Below are positions 16,894 to 27,279 of a stretch of DNA of 64,000 bases, one piece after another. The DNA is from Streptomyces griseochromogenes (lineage in GTDB: Bacteria > Actinomycetota > Actinomycetes > Streptomycetales > Streptomycetaceae), in contig NZ_CP016279.1 in assembly GCF_001542625.1 (NCBI RefSeq), positions 5,766,001 through 5,830,000 on the forward strand. The letters run 5' to 3'. Position 1 is the first letter of the stretch, and each line of letters starts with the position of its first letter. Under the pieces are notes generated by a model. That model did no database searches and was not told the origin of the DNA. It was given only the letters and a program-made list of their open reading frames with translations. Both the position numbers and the translations under genes were made by a program.

Positions 16894-18257
16894 TGCAGGA
16901 ACCTCCGGAAGTGCAGGCGTCCACGCTCGGGCAGCATCGCATCGAGCAGGTCGTCGGCCAGAATCCGGCCGATCGGGCGGTCGACGTCGTCGACCACCAG
17001 GAGTGAGGAGGCGCGGGCGGCGACCAACTGGTCGGCGGCTTCGGCCAGCGGAGTGTCGGCATGGACGGTGACGGGCAGGCCGAACTGGGCCAGCCACGCG
17101 ATCAGGTCGGCCACACGCGTCGTGTCCTCGGCCACCGCCAGGTCGAACAACGCGATGTCGCACAGCAGGCGGTCCTGGTCGTCCACAACGGCAACTGCGT
17201 CGATCTCGGTGCGGTGCTCGGCCTGTTCCGCCAGCCGGGCCCGGACCCCGGCGACGTTCTCGTCCCTGTGGACAGTGACCAGCAGAGTGGTCATGGCGCC
17301 GCCCGCGGTGCCCTCCCGATGGGTCAGCAGCCGACGCAGTTCCGCCGCCTCACCGGTCGGCATACGGCGCAGCAAGTTCTCGCGCTCCTCGGGGGTGAGG
17401 TCGCGCAGGGCGTCGGTGGCCTCGTCCGGTTCCATCTCGTCGACGAGCCGGGCGGCGTGGTCAGGAGCCGCCTCGCGCAGGAGGTTCTCCAGTTCGGCCG
17501 GTTCCATCTCCTCCAGGGCGTCGGCGGCCTGTTCCGGCTCCAGCCACCCGAGCAGTTGCTGGCGCTCGCTGCGGCCGAGGTCTTCGAGGATGTCGGCAAG
17601 ATCGGACGGGCGCAGCCGGTGCAGCGCGGTCCGGGAGGCGCGCAGCCGTACCTCGGGCGGTCCGTCGGTGGCCTGCTCGGCGAAGGGGGCGACGGCCTGC
17701 CAGTCCAGCACCCGCTCCGGGGTCGGGCGGGCCTGCCAGCGGCGGGGGCCGAGCCGCCGCAGGAGGGTGGGAAGCGATACGTCCACGCCGACCAGCACCA
17801 CCCGGTCCACCAGGGGCGCCAGGTAGAGATCGGCGGCGCGGGTGACCTGAATGCCGTCGACGTCGACCAGCTGGTGGTCGAGGACGTCGCGGGCCAGCAG
17901 GGCCTCGCCGGGTCGGCGGACGAAGTCGCGCAGGTCCACCCGGGCGGTGCGCAACCGCACATGCCCGGCGTGCACCTTGCTGATGGCGTCCGCGGCCAGG
18001 AAGGTACGCCGTCGCCCGATGCGCAGGATCAGCCCGGTGACCGGCGGATAGGGATCCGGCCCGTACAGACGGGCGACAACGTCCACGACACGGCCGACCT
18101 CCTCGCCGGCCTGGTTGGTGACCGGGCCGCCGATCAGTCCGGCCAGCGAGACGAGAGACGTGCGAACCGCCTTGGAGGCGGTGACGCGGCGTTCCAGGGT
18201 CACCCGGCGGTCGCGCAGACGGGCCGAGGTGGACATGAGCACAGTGTTGACGGACAT
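16890..18257 (-). CDS. PRC-barrel, MgtE N-terminal and CBS domain protein coupled to NRAMP transporter
   Basis: A 455-residue soluble protein from ATG 18257. Residues about 25-170 look like two PRC-barrel units (GPVTNQAGEEVGRVVDVVAR; then VDVDGIQVTRAADLYLAPLV). Residues about 210-320 are the MgtE N-terminal superhelical domain, with its repeating pattern (LRPSDLADILEDLGRSERQQ, ADALEEMEPAELENLL, ADAL-like DATDALRDLTPEERENLLRR). The C-terminus is a pair of CBS domains (GAMTTLLVTVHRDENVAGVR; PLAEAADQLVAARASSLLVV). The MgtE membrane channel domain is absent. It overlaps the NRAMP gene by 4 bases, so it probably serves as a cytosolic metal- or nucleotide-sensing partner of that transporter. Confidence 0.88.
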   Translation of the reverse strand: MSVNTVLMSTSARLRDRRVTLERRVTASKAVRTSLVSLAGLIGGPVTNQAGEEVGRVVDVVARLYGPDPYPPVTGLILRIGRRRTFLAADAISKVHAGHVRLRTARVDLRDFVRRPGEALLARDVLDHQLVDVDGIQVTRAADLYLAPLVDRVVLVGVDVSLPTLLRRLGPRRWQARPTPERVLDWQAVAPFAEQATDGPPEVRLRASRTALHRLRPSDLADILEDLGRSERQQLLGWLEPEQAADALEEMEPAELENLLREAAPDHAARLVDEMEPDEATDALRDLTPEERENLLRRMPTGEAAELRRLLTHREGTAGGAMTTLLVTVHRDENVAGVRARLAEQAEHRTEIDAVAVVDDQDRLLCDIALFDLAVAEDTTRVADLIAWLAQFGLPVTVHADTPLAEAADQLVAARASSLLVVDDVDRPIGRILADDLLDAMLPERGRLHFRRFLQ

Positions 18258-19473
18258 GAGGAACACCCCCTTGCCCCGGCGTGACGGGGCAGTAGGCGGC
18301 CACGGCAGCGTCTTCGCCCCGTCGATGACGGCATGACACACGTGACCCCGCCCCGCCCGAGCGGGCCGACGACGGCGTGCCGATCAGGTCTGGTCTGGTC
18401 AGGTCAGCAGGAGAAGGAAGGCTGCCCCGGGCCGCGGGAAGACAGCGAGGACAACTCGGAAAGGGGCCGACTATGGCCCGGACTACTGTCCAATGTCGCC
18501 TCCTCCCGATCCCGGCCGCGCTCGCGACGCCGCGGCCACACGGCACGGGGCACCCGGGTGGCTGGACCCGGCGCACCCCAACTCGTCAGAGCTTTGGCAC
18601 TCCACGGCGTGTCCCCGCACGTACGGGGAAGCCACTTGGGGTCACCCCTTGGGCCGGGGAGACCTGTCCTGATCCGGAGCGTCTCTCGACGGGTGGGATC
18701 AGTGGCCTGTGTCCGTGAAGACGCCTCACCGAACGAGGTGTCCCATCTAAACCGCGTCAACCATACGCCCCCGCCGACCGGCCCTCCCAATCCATGACCA
18801 CCGCTTGACCTCACGCCTACGCGACCATAAACGTCGGCGTGACCGGGCATCTGGCCCGAGCCGGCCAACGGGTCACCTCCTTCGCCATCGCCGTACCCAC
18901 CCTCTGTGCAGGAGTTCAACCCGGCCTCGGGCCACACTGGCGCCGCGGTCACATCCAGGGCACATGAGCCCGGGAAACGGCGGCGGCCCGTGAAACTACC
19001 CGGAGGTGTCGTCAGGGCGGCCCGGGCACACCGGTTTTCGACGCCACGAACCGGATCGCGTGATGATCCGGTCCGTGGCCGTACGCACTCACAGGGCCGA
19101 CGAAGTGAGGAGCGGGACCCGCCGAGTCGGAATGCGGCGACCTTACAAGGACATGGCACCACTGCCCCTGTACCACGCCAGGTGCAACGGCAGGAACGGC
19201 TGGGTCAATGACAGCCGCCTGCCCAACCACCACAGCGACGAAGGCCCTTTCCTCGCCGTCTTCCGCGACCACCTCTTCTGTGTCCGTGGCACAGAGCGAA
19301 CGGGGGTAGCCCTGGCAAAATCTCGGCCGCAGCTGGGACGCGCGCGCTGCCCGTTCAAAGGCAGCCTCTCCCTGCTACTTGGTCCTCGGCCTCAGCAAAA
19401 ACCCGTTGGGCAGACCACGGCGACCACTGCTAATCTCCCGGAGGCCGTGCAAGAGAACGAGGAGGTGGTACCC
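18258..19473. other. Long interval without a supported gene
   Basis: No coding region with family similarity was found. The first 300 bases are the leader of the metal-transport operon and contain repeated CAGAC/CAGGTC motifs (18389-18410), but no riboswitch consensus was recognised. At 18609-18632 lies a single CRISPR-repeat-like hairpin (CCCCG-CACGTA-CGGGG). Frames around 19006-19524 are open but unrecognised. Confidence 0.4.
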
Positions 19474-19524
19474 GTGAACGTATCGACATGGGTGCTCCCC
19501 TCCGGGGTCACGGTCGGGCGATAG
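19474..19524 (+). CDS. Possible 16-codon leader peptide
   Basis: GTG 19474 follows an excellent GAGGAGGT site and encodes VNVSTWVLPSGVTVGR before a TAG at 19522. It ends 45 bases before the alpha/beta hydrolase start. It may be a leader peptide, or the tail of a decayed longer frame that is open upstream. Confidence 0.3.
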   Translation: MNVSTWVLPSGVTVGR

Positions 19525-19569
19525 GTCGTCCGGGAGCGCCGTTCAAGAGCACTCCCGAAAGGCACGACC

Positions 19570-20292
19570 ATGCGATTCACTTCCGAGCAGCGCCTCGACG
19601 ACGGCGTCCTCGAACGCGAATTCACCCTCGGCGAGATCCCCGGCATCCTGTGGACGTCTGGATCCGCACCGGCCCCGCTCATCCTGATCGGCCACAACGG
19701 CGGCTTGCACAAACGGGAATCGCGGCTGGTGGCCCGGGCCCGGCACTCCGCGGCGGAGTACGGCTACGCGGTGGCCGCCATCGACCACCCCGGGCACGGT
19801 GAGCGGCCCCGTTCCGCCGTCGACGACCAGGCCCGCGCCGACCTCCGCCGGGCGATGCAGGCTGGCGAGCCGGTCGACGAGATCTTCGAGTCCTTCATCG
19901 TCCCGCTGGTCGAAAAGGCGGTCCCGGAATGGCGGACCACCCTGGACGCTCTCCTCTCGCTGCCCGAGATCGGCGGCCCGGTCGGGTACTCGGGGATGAC
20001 CGCCATCGGCATTCGGCTGGCGGTGGTCGAACCGCGCATCGCGGCCGCCGGCTTCTTCGCCGGAGGTTTCGTGCCCCGCGCCCAGCGCGAGGAGGCCCGG
20101 CAGGTCACCATTCCGCTGCAGTTCCTGCTGCAGTGGGACGACGAAGGGAACGACCGGCAGCTGGCCCTGGACCTGTTCGACGCCTTCGGCACCAAGGAGA
20201 AGACGCTGCACGCCAATATGGGCGGGCACGCCGGCACCCCGTGGTTCGAGGTGGACGACGGGAACCGGTTCTTCGCCCGGCACCTGAAGTGA
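19570..20292 (+). CDS. Alpha/beta hydrolase family protein
   Basis: A 240-residue protein from ATG 19570. It shows the alpha/beta-hydrolase core: the oxyanion-side strand LILIGHNGGLHK, strand and loop VAAIDHPGHGERPRSAVDD, nucleophile elbow GYSGMTAIG (Ser nucleophile), the acid region LQFLLQWDDEGNDR and the catalytic histidine near HANMGGHAGTPWFEV. No signal peptide is seen, so it is cytoplasmic. Similar proteins are annotated as dienelactone hydrolase-like or acetyl-esterase-like; the substrate is unknown. Confidence 0.85.
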   Translation: MRFTSEQRLDDGVLEREFTLGEIPGILWTSGSAPAPLILIGHNGGLHKRESRLVARARHSAAEYGYAVAAIDHPGHGERPRSAVDDQARADLRRAMQAGEPVDEIFESFIVPLVEKAVPEWRTTLDALLSLPEIGGPVGYSGMTAIGIRLAVVEPRIAAAGFFAGGFVPRAQREEARQVTIPLQFLLQWDDEGNDRQLALDLFDAFGTKEKTLHANMGGHAGTPWFEVDDGNRFFARHLK

Positions 20293-20320
20293 GGCCGGGT
20301 CGCCAGGCCGGCAGCAGACG

Positions 20321-20640
20321 CTAGGCGGTGTCGGCCAAGATGCCGCTCATCGAGGACAGGCCCCGGCCCTCCTCGATGAGCGGCGGCCGGCAGCCGCACA
20401 ACCGCCCCGATCGCGGCCGTACCGGCCATCGGCGGTACCGGCCGGTCGGGGCGGCGCTCGGCCACCAGCGCCTCCATCAGCTGGGCCCACGCCGTGAGGC
20501 ACTCGGCCGTACCTTGCGGGTCGCCGGGCAGGCGAACGACTCGACCACCAGTGCCCGGGCAGGGCGGGGCCAGGATTGGTGCCCAGCAGTCGGCAGTAGG
20601 TACGCATCGCGCTGCCCGTGGTCGCTGTACCTCACCGGCC
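20321..20640 (-). pseudogene. C-terminal remnant of a TetR-family regulator
   Basis: On the minus strand AECLTAWAQLMEALVAERRP and MAGTAAIGAVVRL lie in one frame. After a frameshift near 20385, LIEEGRGLSSMSGILADTA leads to a TAG at 20321. A preceding piece (GTNPGPALPG) is in yet another frame. The pattern resembles the C-terminal ligand domain of TetR regulators. No DNA-binding domain remains. Confidence 0.4.
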
Positions 20641-20806
20641 GTCAAGGACGAGGGTTCGTACCTTCGAGATCCACGCCGATCCACCTCGGTGGACAACGGA
20701 TGGTTGTGAATCGCTGGCAGAGCAGTTGTTTGACCTGCTGCTGTGCTGCTCGCTTAGCTCTCACTGGTCAATATCGGTTTGTGCAGTGGGGCATCAAGGG
20801 GGCGCT

Positions 20807-22054
20807 GTGAGCTTGGTGGGCAGGAGACGACTGGGCCGGCAGTTCGGCTGGCTGTGGGCGGCTTATGCGGTGAGCGCCTATGGGTCCGGGCTGGGGTTCG
20901 GGGCATTCCCTCTGATCGCCGTGCTGGCGTTGCATGCCAGCCCTGCTGAGGTGTCCGCGCTCTCCGCGGTTGGGCCTGCGGTGGGCGCGTTGATCGCGGT
21001 GCCACTCGCGCCGTGGGTGGAGTTTCGTCGCAAGCGCCCGGTCATGATCGCGATGGACCTGACCCGGTTTGCGGTCATGGCGACGATCCCGGTGGCCTAC
21101 GTCTTCGGTTGGCTCAGTTTCGTCCAGCTGCTCGTGATCTCAGCCGTGGTCGCAGCAGCCAAGATCGCCTTCAACGCGGCCAGCGGCGCCTATCTCAAGG
21201 CTCTCGTCCGGCCGGATGACCTGCTCGTGGCCAACGCGCGGTTCGAGTCCACGAACTGGAGTTCCATCGCGGTCGGGCCACCGCTGGGCGGAGCGGCGAT
21301 CGGTCTGTTCGGGCCGGTCACCACCGTGGTGGCCGACGCTCTCAGCTACCTGTTCTCCGCGCTGGGCATCACCGCGATCCGCGGCCGAGAAGAAGCGCCG
21401 CAAACAACCGACAAGAGCCCGGCCCGGGCAGGCGCATTGTTTGACGGCTGGCGACACATCATGGGCCATTCCGGTTTGCGGGCGCTCTACCTCAACCAAA
21501 TGCTCGTCGCCGGGCTGATCATGGCCACCGAGCCGCTGCTGGCCGTGCTCCTCCTTCGTCAGCTCGGGTTCCCACCCTGGCAGTACGGCCTCGCCTTCGC
21601 CGCTCCCTGTGTCGGCGGACTCATCGGCTCCCGGCTGGCCCGCCGTGTCGTGACCCGCTACGGCCAGCATGCGGTCTTCCGGACCGTCGGCACCCTGCGC
21701 GCCATCTGGCTGATCGGCCTGGCCTTCGTCCGTCCCGGCGTCGTCGGCCTCCTCACCGTGATGGCCGTCGAGCTGGCGATCATCATCAACATGAGCCTGT
21801 ACACCCCGGTGCTCGCCACCTACCGGCTCGAACACACCCCCAAGCATGTCGTCGCACGCACCCTGTCGGCCTGGTCAATCGGCCAGCAGGCATCCATCGC
21901 CATTCTCACCGCGCTCGGCGGCCTGCTCGCCGACGTCACCAGCCCACGCACCGCTCTCACGGTCGCGGGACTGCTCATCCTGACCACGCCGCTCCTGCTT
22001 CCCCGACACAACCACGTCGCGTCCGAGCCGGCACCGGCCAGTAGCCACTCATGA
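20807..22054 (+). CDS. MFS transporter
   Basis: A 415-residue protein; GTG 20807 is chosen because the upstream open frame is not membrane-like and AAGGGGG precedes it. About twelve helices are visible. Between helices 2 and 3 is the variant MFS loop EFRRKRPVMIAMDLTRF. DDLLVANARFESTNWSSIAV and SRLARRVVTRYGQHAVF occur in the usual positions of the drug-efflux class (DHA3-like, MefE type). It is probably an efflux pump in the cytoplasmic membrane. The stretch before the start is AT-richer and has more T-ending codons than its neighbours, hinting at recent arrival. The truncated cysteine hydrolase follows 93 bases downstream. Confidence 0.85.
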   Translation: MSLVGRRRLGRQFGWLWAAYAVSAYGSGLGFGAFPLIAVLALHASPAEVSALSAVGPAVGALIAVPLAPWVEFRRKRPVMIAMDLTRFAVMATIPVAYVFGWLSFVQLLVISAVVAAAKIAFNAASGAYLKALVRPDDLLVANARFESTNWSSIAVGPPLGGAAIGLFGPVTTVVADALSYLFSALGITAIRGREEAPQTTDKSPARAGALFDGWRHIMGHSGLRALYLNQMLVAGLIMATEPLLAVLLLRQLGFPPWQYGLAFAAPCVGGLIGSRLARRVVTRYGQHAVFRTVGTLRAIWLIGLAFVRPGVVGLLTVMAVELAIIINMSLYTPVLATYRLEHTPKHVVARTLSAWSIGQQASIAILTALGGLLADVTSPRTALTVAGLLILTTPLLLPRHNHVASEPAPASSHS

Positions 22055-22147
22055 CACACCACTCGCCGCTGAAACCCGCAGGCAGCAGTCGGCCCGCCGA
22101 CGCGCGTCCGCTTCGGCCAGGCACACACCGGCAAGGAGAACACCTAC

Positions 22148-22256
22148 GTGAGCACCTCCCCCGCACTTGACCCCACGCACACCGCTCTCCTCGTCATGGA
22201 CTACCAGTCAGCCATCCTGACCCTCCTACCCGAAGGGGACGGCAAAGCCCTGCGCG
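22148..22256 (+). pseudogene. N-terminal fragment of an isochorismatase-like cysteine hydrolase
   Basis: From GTG 22148 (AAGGAGA upstream) the first 36 codons read MSTSPALDPTHTALLVMDYQ then SAILTLLPEGDGKALRGRV. This is the first strand and catalytic-Asp region of isochorismatase-fold hydrolases. Homology ends at about 22256; the following sequence is unrelated and repetitive. The catalytic Lys and Cys are missing, so it is dead. Its good start site shows that the 5' end was conserved while the rest was deleted. Confidence 0.75.
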
Positions 22257-22390
22257 GTCGGGTGCCCGTGCGCACGGACGCGAGCACTGGTATGCAAGAT
22301 CTTCTGACACTTGGGGACGGCAGGGGTCGTTACCCTAGCCGCCTGACGGCCGGGCTTCCCCGGCCACGGCCCTACGGGCCGGACAGCCGA

Positions 22391-22465
22391 ACCGCAGGAC
22401 CGCAAGACGGCAAGACGGCAAGACCGTAGGACCGCAGGACCGCAGGACCGCAGGACCGCAGGACC
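22391..22465. repeat. Octanucleotide tandem repeat (ACCGCAGG, nine copies)
   Basis: Nine consecutive 8-base units run from 22391 to 22462, followed by ACC. Units 1 and 6-9 are ACCGCAGG, unit 2 is ACCGCAAG, units 3-4 are ACGGCAAG and unit 5 is ACCGTAGG. Because 8 is not a multiple of 3, any reading frame through it shifts with each copy. It lies in the debris between the truncated hydrolase and the LysM gene. Confidence 0.9.
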
Positions 22466-22557
22466 CCACCAGAGCCTCACACCTGCCGATGGGGCCGCCG
22501 CGACCGCTCCGCCGATGATGGCTAGCAGAGCCGCTTGCTCGTTCCTGACTCACACTC

Positions 22558-23689
<1,132 letters not shown>

Positions 23690-24014
23690 GGAGTGGAAAG
23701 GACCGGACACGTACCGGCGGCCGACATCGCGGTCAGCGCCCGGTCGTCACCGAAGTCGTTGGCCCAGACCTCCCACTCCCTCGCACTCCACGCGGAGGCG
23801 CCCGAGTCCCAGGCCTCCGCCAACGGGACCAGGTGGCCGATGTCCAGGCCCGTGCCCCCTGGATGTAGCGGTCGCCGTAGGGCGAGTACCACTCCCCACC
23901 ACTCGGCGAGGCCGGCGGTGACGTCGATGCCCTGCCCGCCGCACGCCCGGACGCCCGCTGGGAGCAGGTGCGCAGTGTCGGCAAAGGCCGACGCTCGCCG
24001 CCCTGGGCCGCCAT
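23690..24014 (-). pseudogene. HNH endonuclease (DUF1524-like) remnant
   Basis: Two minus-strand frames together spell a family signature. GGEWYSPYGDRYIQGA lies in one frame. After a shift near 23855, GTGLDIGHLVPLAEAWDSGA and SAWSAREWEVWANDFGDDRA lie in another. The 'D.DH.VPLAEAWDSGAS.W' motif is typical of secreted HNH endonuclease family proteins of Streptomyces; here the first catalytic histidine region reads DIGHLVPL instead of DIDHLVPL. The C-terminal half with the final HNH motif and the signal peptide are missing. Confidence 0.65.
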
Positions 24015-24123
24015 GCTCCCGGCCTCGGCTCGAGCGGAGCCGGATCAGAGCCGGCGGGGTCGGCCGCCTGCGGCGTTCACGGACGCGATGCCGCCGACCA
24101 CGTGCTCGTACCGCTTGCCCCGT

Positions 24124-24270
24124 TCACATGACGCCGCGCTCCATGGCCAGCCGGGCTGCTTCCGAGATGCCGCCCGTCCAGGGGTTGCCGTGGCCGGGGA
24201 GCACGGTCTGCGCGTCCAGCGTGGCGAGGGTTCGCAGTGATGCACGAAGTGATGGACCGACGCGCCCGGA
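24124..24270 (-). pseudogene. C-terminal remnant of a metallo-beta-lactamase-fold hydrolase
   Basis: The frame SLRTLATLDAQTVLPGHGNP followed by WTGGISEAARLAMERG matches the end of MBL-fold hydrolases, where the PGHG histidine is a metal ligand. The upstream catalytic HxHxDH region is not found in any frame within 400 bases. It is a relic adjacent to the HNH remnant. Confidence 0.6.
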
Positions 24271-24546
24271 ACTCCTGCACCAAACTGGCACCTGCATGCA
24301 CGGCGGCGCAGCCACTGGACTCAGGAGCCGGGCCGCCGACCATCCAGCGAGGCTGTCCCCGTGCCACCCGACACGCGCCGCGACCCCCAGACCAGAGGCG
24401 GCGAACGCGTCCAGAATCTACTCGGCGGCCCTCCGGACGACGACCGCGTCGGCAGGGTGTGGGCATGGTCGCCGCGCGGCTGGCGCCCCCCATCCCGGTG
24501 AGGCGCGGCGCTTGGGTGACCGTGCGACCGGGGCGGCCGGGGCAGG

Positions 24547-25671
24547 TCAGAGGCCGCCGGTGTTGAGCAGCCGGTTAGGAGTGTCGGAGCGGACACCGTG
24601 CAGGACACCGCGGGTGGCCGTGTGGTCGAGCCAGACGTGGACCTCGTTGGCCGTGGCGTGGGGGTGTGCCGACAGGTACAGCGCGATCACACCGGTCGCA
24701 TGCGGCGCGGCCCAGGACGTCGCGCCGTCATTCTCCGTGGTCGTACCGCCGCCGGCGAGGGCGGCGGTCACCTTCTGGCCCGGGGCGTACAGGTCCACGC
24801 ACGGTCCGTAGCCCGATCCGTAGGAGCCGCCGTCGCTCCATGGGCGGTCGTTCGAGGTGGAGGCCGCCACGACGATCGTGCCGGGGACACCGGCCGGGGA
24901 GTGCTTGCAGGCGTCGTCATGGAAGTTACCGGCCGACACCACCGTCGGGATCCCCGCGTCGACCATCTTCTTCACGGCGGACTCCACGGCCGCCGACCGG
25001 TGGTCGAAGTTGAGCGACATGTTCACCACCGCAGGCTTCTGCGCATGCGCGGTGACCCACTTGACCGACTTCACCACGGCCGCCTCGGCCGCCGCCGTGG
25101 AGCCACCGCCCTCGCTCTCGCACAGGACGCCCTGGACCCGTACGAGCTCCGCCTTGGGCGCCACCCCGTACCTCGCCCCGCCGATGATGCCCGCGACGAA
25201 CGTGCCATGGCCGAGCCCGTCCTCGCTGAAGCAGTCCCGGGAGTCCTTCGGGCCCACGAAGTCGGCGCCGAGGTGGGCGCGTCCACCGAACTCCTTGTGG
25301 GCGATGTCCATCCCGGTGTCGATCACGTAGACGTGAACGCCCTTGCCCGTGGCGGTGGTCGTGAACTTCCCGTTCAGCGGCCGCGACCGCTGGTCCAGAA
25401 TGTCCAGGTTCCACGGCACGTGCCGGGTGATGGGCGTCGCTCCGGACTGCGCGCCCCCGGACAACTTCCCCACGATACCGAGCGACGTCCGCGCCGAGCC
25501 GGACGACACCCCGTCCCCGGAAAGCGCCACGGACTCCCCCTTCCCGTGCGTGGGCAGCTTCCCGCCGCTCCCCCCAGCCGCCGCGCCGGCTTCCCCGCCG
25601 CAGGCCGAGGCCCCGAGCACCGTCGCCATGGCCACCGCCATAAGACCGGCCTTCGCCATGTTCCGTCTCAT
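24547..25671 (-). CDS. Secreted S8 family serine protease (lipoprotein-like)
   Basis: A 374-residue subtilisin-like protease from ATG 25671. The N-terminus has a signal sequence ending near LGASAC (Cys 24), suggesting a lipoprotein, followed by a low-complexity linker. The catalytic triad is Asp 118 (VYVIDTGMDIAHKEF), His 155 (GLGHGTFVAGI) and Ser 319 (GATSWAAPHATG), with oxyanion Asn 249 (VVSAGNF). The serine motif departs from the usual GTSMAAPH. There is no obvious inhibitor-I9 propeptide domain. It is exported and probably degrades extracellular protein. The gene is monocistronic. Confidence 0.93.
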   Translation of the reverse strand: MRRNMAKAGLMAVAMATVLGASACGGEAGAAAGGSGGKLPTHGKGESVALSGDGVSSGSARTSLGIVGKLSGGAQSGATPITRHVPWNLDILDQRSRPLNGKFTTTATGKGVHVYVIDTGMDIAHKEFGGRAHLGADFVGPKDSRDCFSEDGLGHGTFVAGIIGGARYGVAPKAELVRVQGVLCESEGGGSTAAAEAAVVKSVKWVTAHAQKPAVVNMSLNFDHRSAAVESAVKKMVDAGIPTVVSAGNFHDDACKHSPAGVPGTIVVAASTSNDRPWSDGGSYGSGYGPCVDLYAPGQKVTAALAGGGTTTENDGATSWAAPHATGVIALYLSAHPHATANEVHVWLDHTATRGVLHGVRSDTPNRLLNTGGL

Positions 25672-26201
25672 AACGTCCCCCACATCCCCGCTTCGTACAC
25701 AGTCAGCGCACAAGACGACCACAGGAGGAGGGCGGTTCCAGCGGGGCGCGAGTGGGTCGGCCGCCCGGGGCGGGGTCTTGATGCCGGTGCCCCGGAGCGC
25801 TGCCCATCGGGCAAAGAGCCAAAAAGGGGCGCGAGCAGACAGAGCGCAAGGATGCGGCGCAGCCCGGCCCTGCGTGCAGTCGGCCGAGGGCGTCACCGGA
25901 GGTGATCAGCCGCAGGAGTAGGCACTGTCCCATCAGACGGAGTCCGGGCAGCACGGCGGTGCGGTGGTCGGGAAGGTGTCACCGGGTAGGACGAGCTGAG
26001 CGCGGCGTGAGCGCCCACCACCCGTGTGGGTGACGGCAGCCGCACGATCCGGTGAGACGCTCAGCGGAAGATCGAGAACACCACACACCACGTCAGAGCC
26101 AGGTGCGCGCGGCGCGGCCGGGCTCGCGCCCCGCGTCGGCACGGCCGATCATTCTTGGTACGAGACCCGCTGCCAACCCACGTTCGCACGCCTCCGGGTG
26201 C
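25672..26201. other. Intergenic region without supported gene
   Basis: Upstream region of the protease on the left and downstream region of the leftward hypothetical gene on the right. Only a short CACCC-GTGT-GGGTG hairpin (26019-26032) stands out. Confidence 0.4.
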
Positions 26202-26978
26202 CTACCCTTGCTCATGCTCCTCCGCAAGGGCGTCGTCGCAGTAGACCTGGATCTCCCGGAACATGCTGGCCATCAGCATGATGGCGACGATCGAGTGTCC
26301 GGCGTGGAGATGGTCCAAGGTCAGACGATGAAAGACCGCATGCCGAGAAAGAGCGGTCGGCAGCGGATCGTTCCGCTCCGGATGGTAGTTGACATAAAGC
26401 GTCCTGAGCGGGCCGAGCAAGGCCGCAGACTCCACCCCCCAATGTGGGAGCGCGCCTCGTGCGGCCACCCGCTGCAGACCCGGATACTTCCCGGACCGGC
26501 CGGAGTCATCCAAGCGCTTCCGCGACACTCCGGTGACCTGGAAGACGGCTTCCTCAGCACCGGCAAGGGCCAGACAGGCGGCCGCTTCACGGTGGCCCGC
26601 GCGCCAGGCTTCCATCACCTTGATGCCGATGGTCCGGAATTCCTCGACGCTCACGCAGGCCAGGACGGCCGCTTCACAGTCGGCCATGACGGTGCTCTCC
26701 ATCCGCACCAGGACGGCCATACGGGCGTCGTGATCCGCGGCATCGACGAGCGCCTGCGGGACTGAGGCCGACGGCACATGAATCACCGGAACGCCGTCTT
26801 TGTAACCCGCACCGGTATCACTGAGCGCGTCGAACAGGCGCCGACGGGTGACTTCGGCGATGACCTGCGATGACTCGGAGGGAGTGTGTTCCTGCCCAGG
26901 GCGCCGACAACACGCCCCGAGCAGCATCTCCCCCGCCCACGTGAACAGCCTCACCCGGACCCTGGTCGAGCCGACCAT
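26202..26978 (-). CDS. Hypothetical helical protein with a HEPN-like RxxxxH motif
   Basis: A 258-residue predicted soluble, mainly helical protein with no named family recognised. The best conserved-looking part is the C-terminus: LRTLYVNYHPERNDPLPTAL, then SRHAVFHRLTLDHLHAGHS and IVAIMLMASMFREIQVY. The R-H-A-V-F-H string fits the Rx4-6H active-site motif of HEPN RNases and is followed by a long hydrophobic helix, as in several HEPN-type phage-defence or toxin proteins. The start is uncertain; several in-frame starts exist in the first 60 codons and no clear ribosome binding site decides. No antitoxin-like partner is adjacent. Confidence 0.55.
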   Translation of the reverse strand: MVGSTRVRVRLFTWAGEMLLGACCRRPGQEHTPSESSQVIAEVTRRRLFDALSDTGAGYKDGVPVIHVPSASVPQALVDAADHDARMAVLVRMESTVMADCEAAVLACVSVEEFRTIGIKVMEAWRAGHREAAACLALAGAEEAVFQVTGVSRKRLDDSGRSGKYPGLQRVAARGALPHWGVESAALLGPLRTLYVNYHPERNDPLPTALSRHAVFHRLTLDHLHAGHSIVAIMLMASMFREIQVYCDDALAEEHEQG

Positions 26979-27279
26979 CCGCTCCCCCGCAGACTGCCTT
27001 CAGCCAGCCAGAGTTCGCGAACTCAACTTGAAGGCCCCCGATCTCTTCGCCGCCCAGGACTCCTACCACCAGCTTCTCCTCGACCCCGTCGACGACAGGC
27101 ACCGCAGGCTGAAACCGTGCCACCGACGCCGCCCGGGCTCGCTTCGGAAAGCACGTGATCACGACTGCAGCAGGCCAGTGCCTCCTCCCGTGACGCCGTG
27201 CACTCAGCGCCTTCTGGGCTGCGTGACCAACCGCCGGGACCGTCTTCCCCTCTTCGTCTGTGAACGAGAGGGGGACGCC
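26979..27279. other. Intergenic region between divergent genes
   Basis: Shared upstream region of the HEPN-like gene and the rightward surface-protein gene. Open frames cross it but none is convincing, and no operator-like symmetry was found. Confidence 0.35.

Noticed and set aside
15478..17826. 782-codon plus-strand open frame
   Set aside because: Antisense to the NRAMP and MgtE_N/CBS genes; low-complexity Asp/Gln/Arg content.
18258..18560. Metal-sensing riboswitch upstream of the MgtE_N/NRAMP operon
   Set aside because: Neither the M-box nor the yybP-ykoY core motifs could be recognised; only short repeats are visible.
18609..18632. CRISPR array
   Set aside because: Only one repeat-like unit, no spacing of further units and no cas gene in the window.
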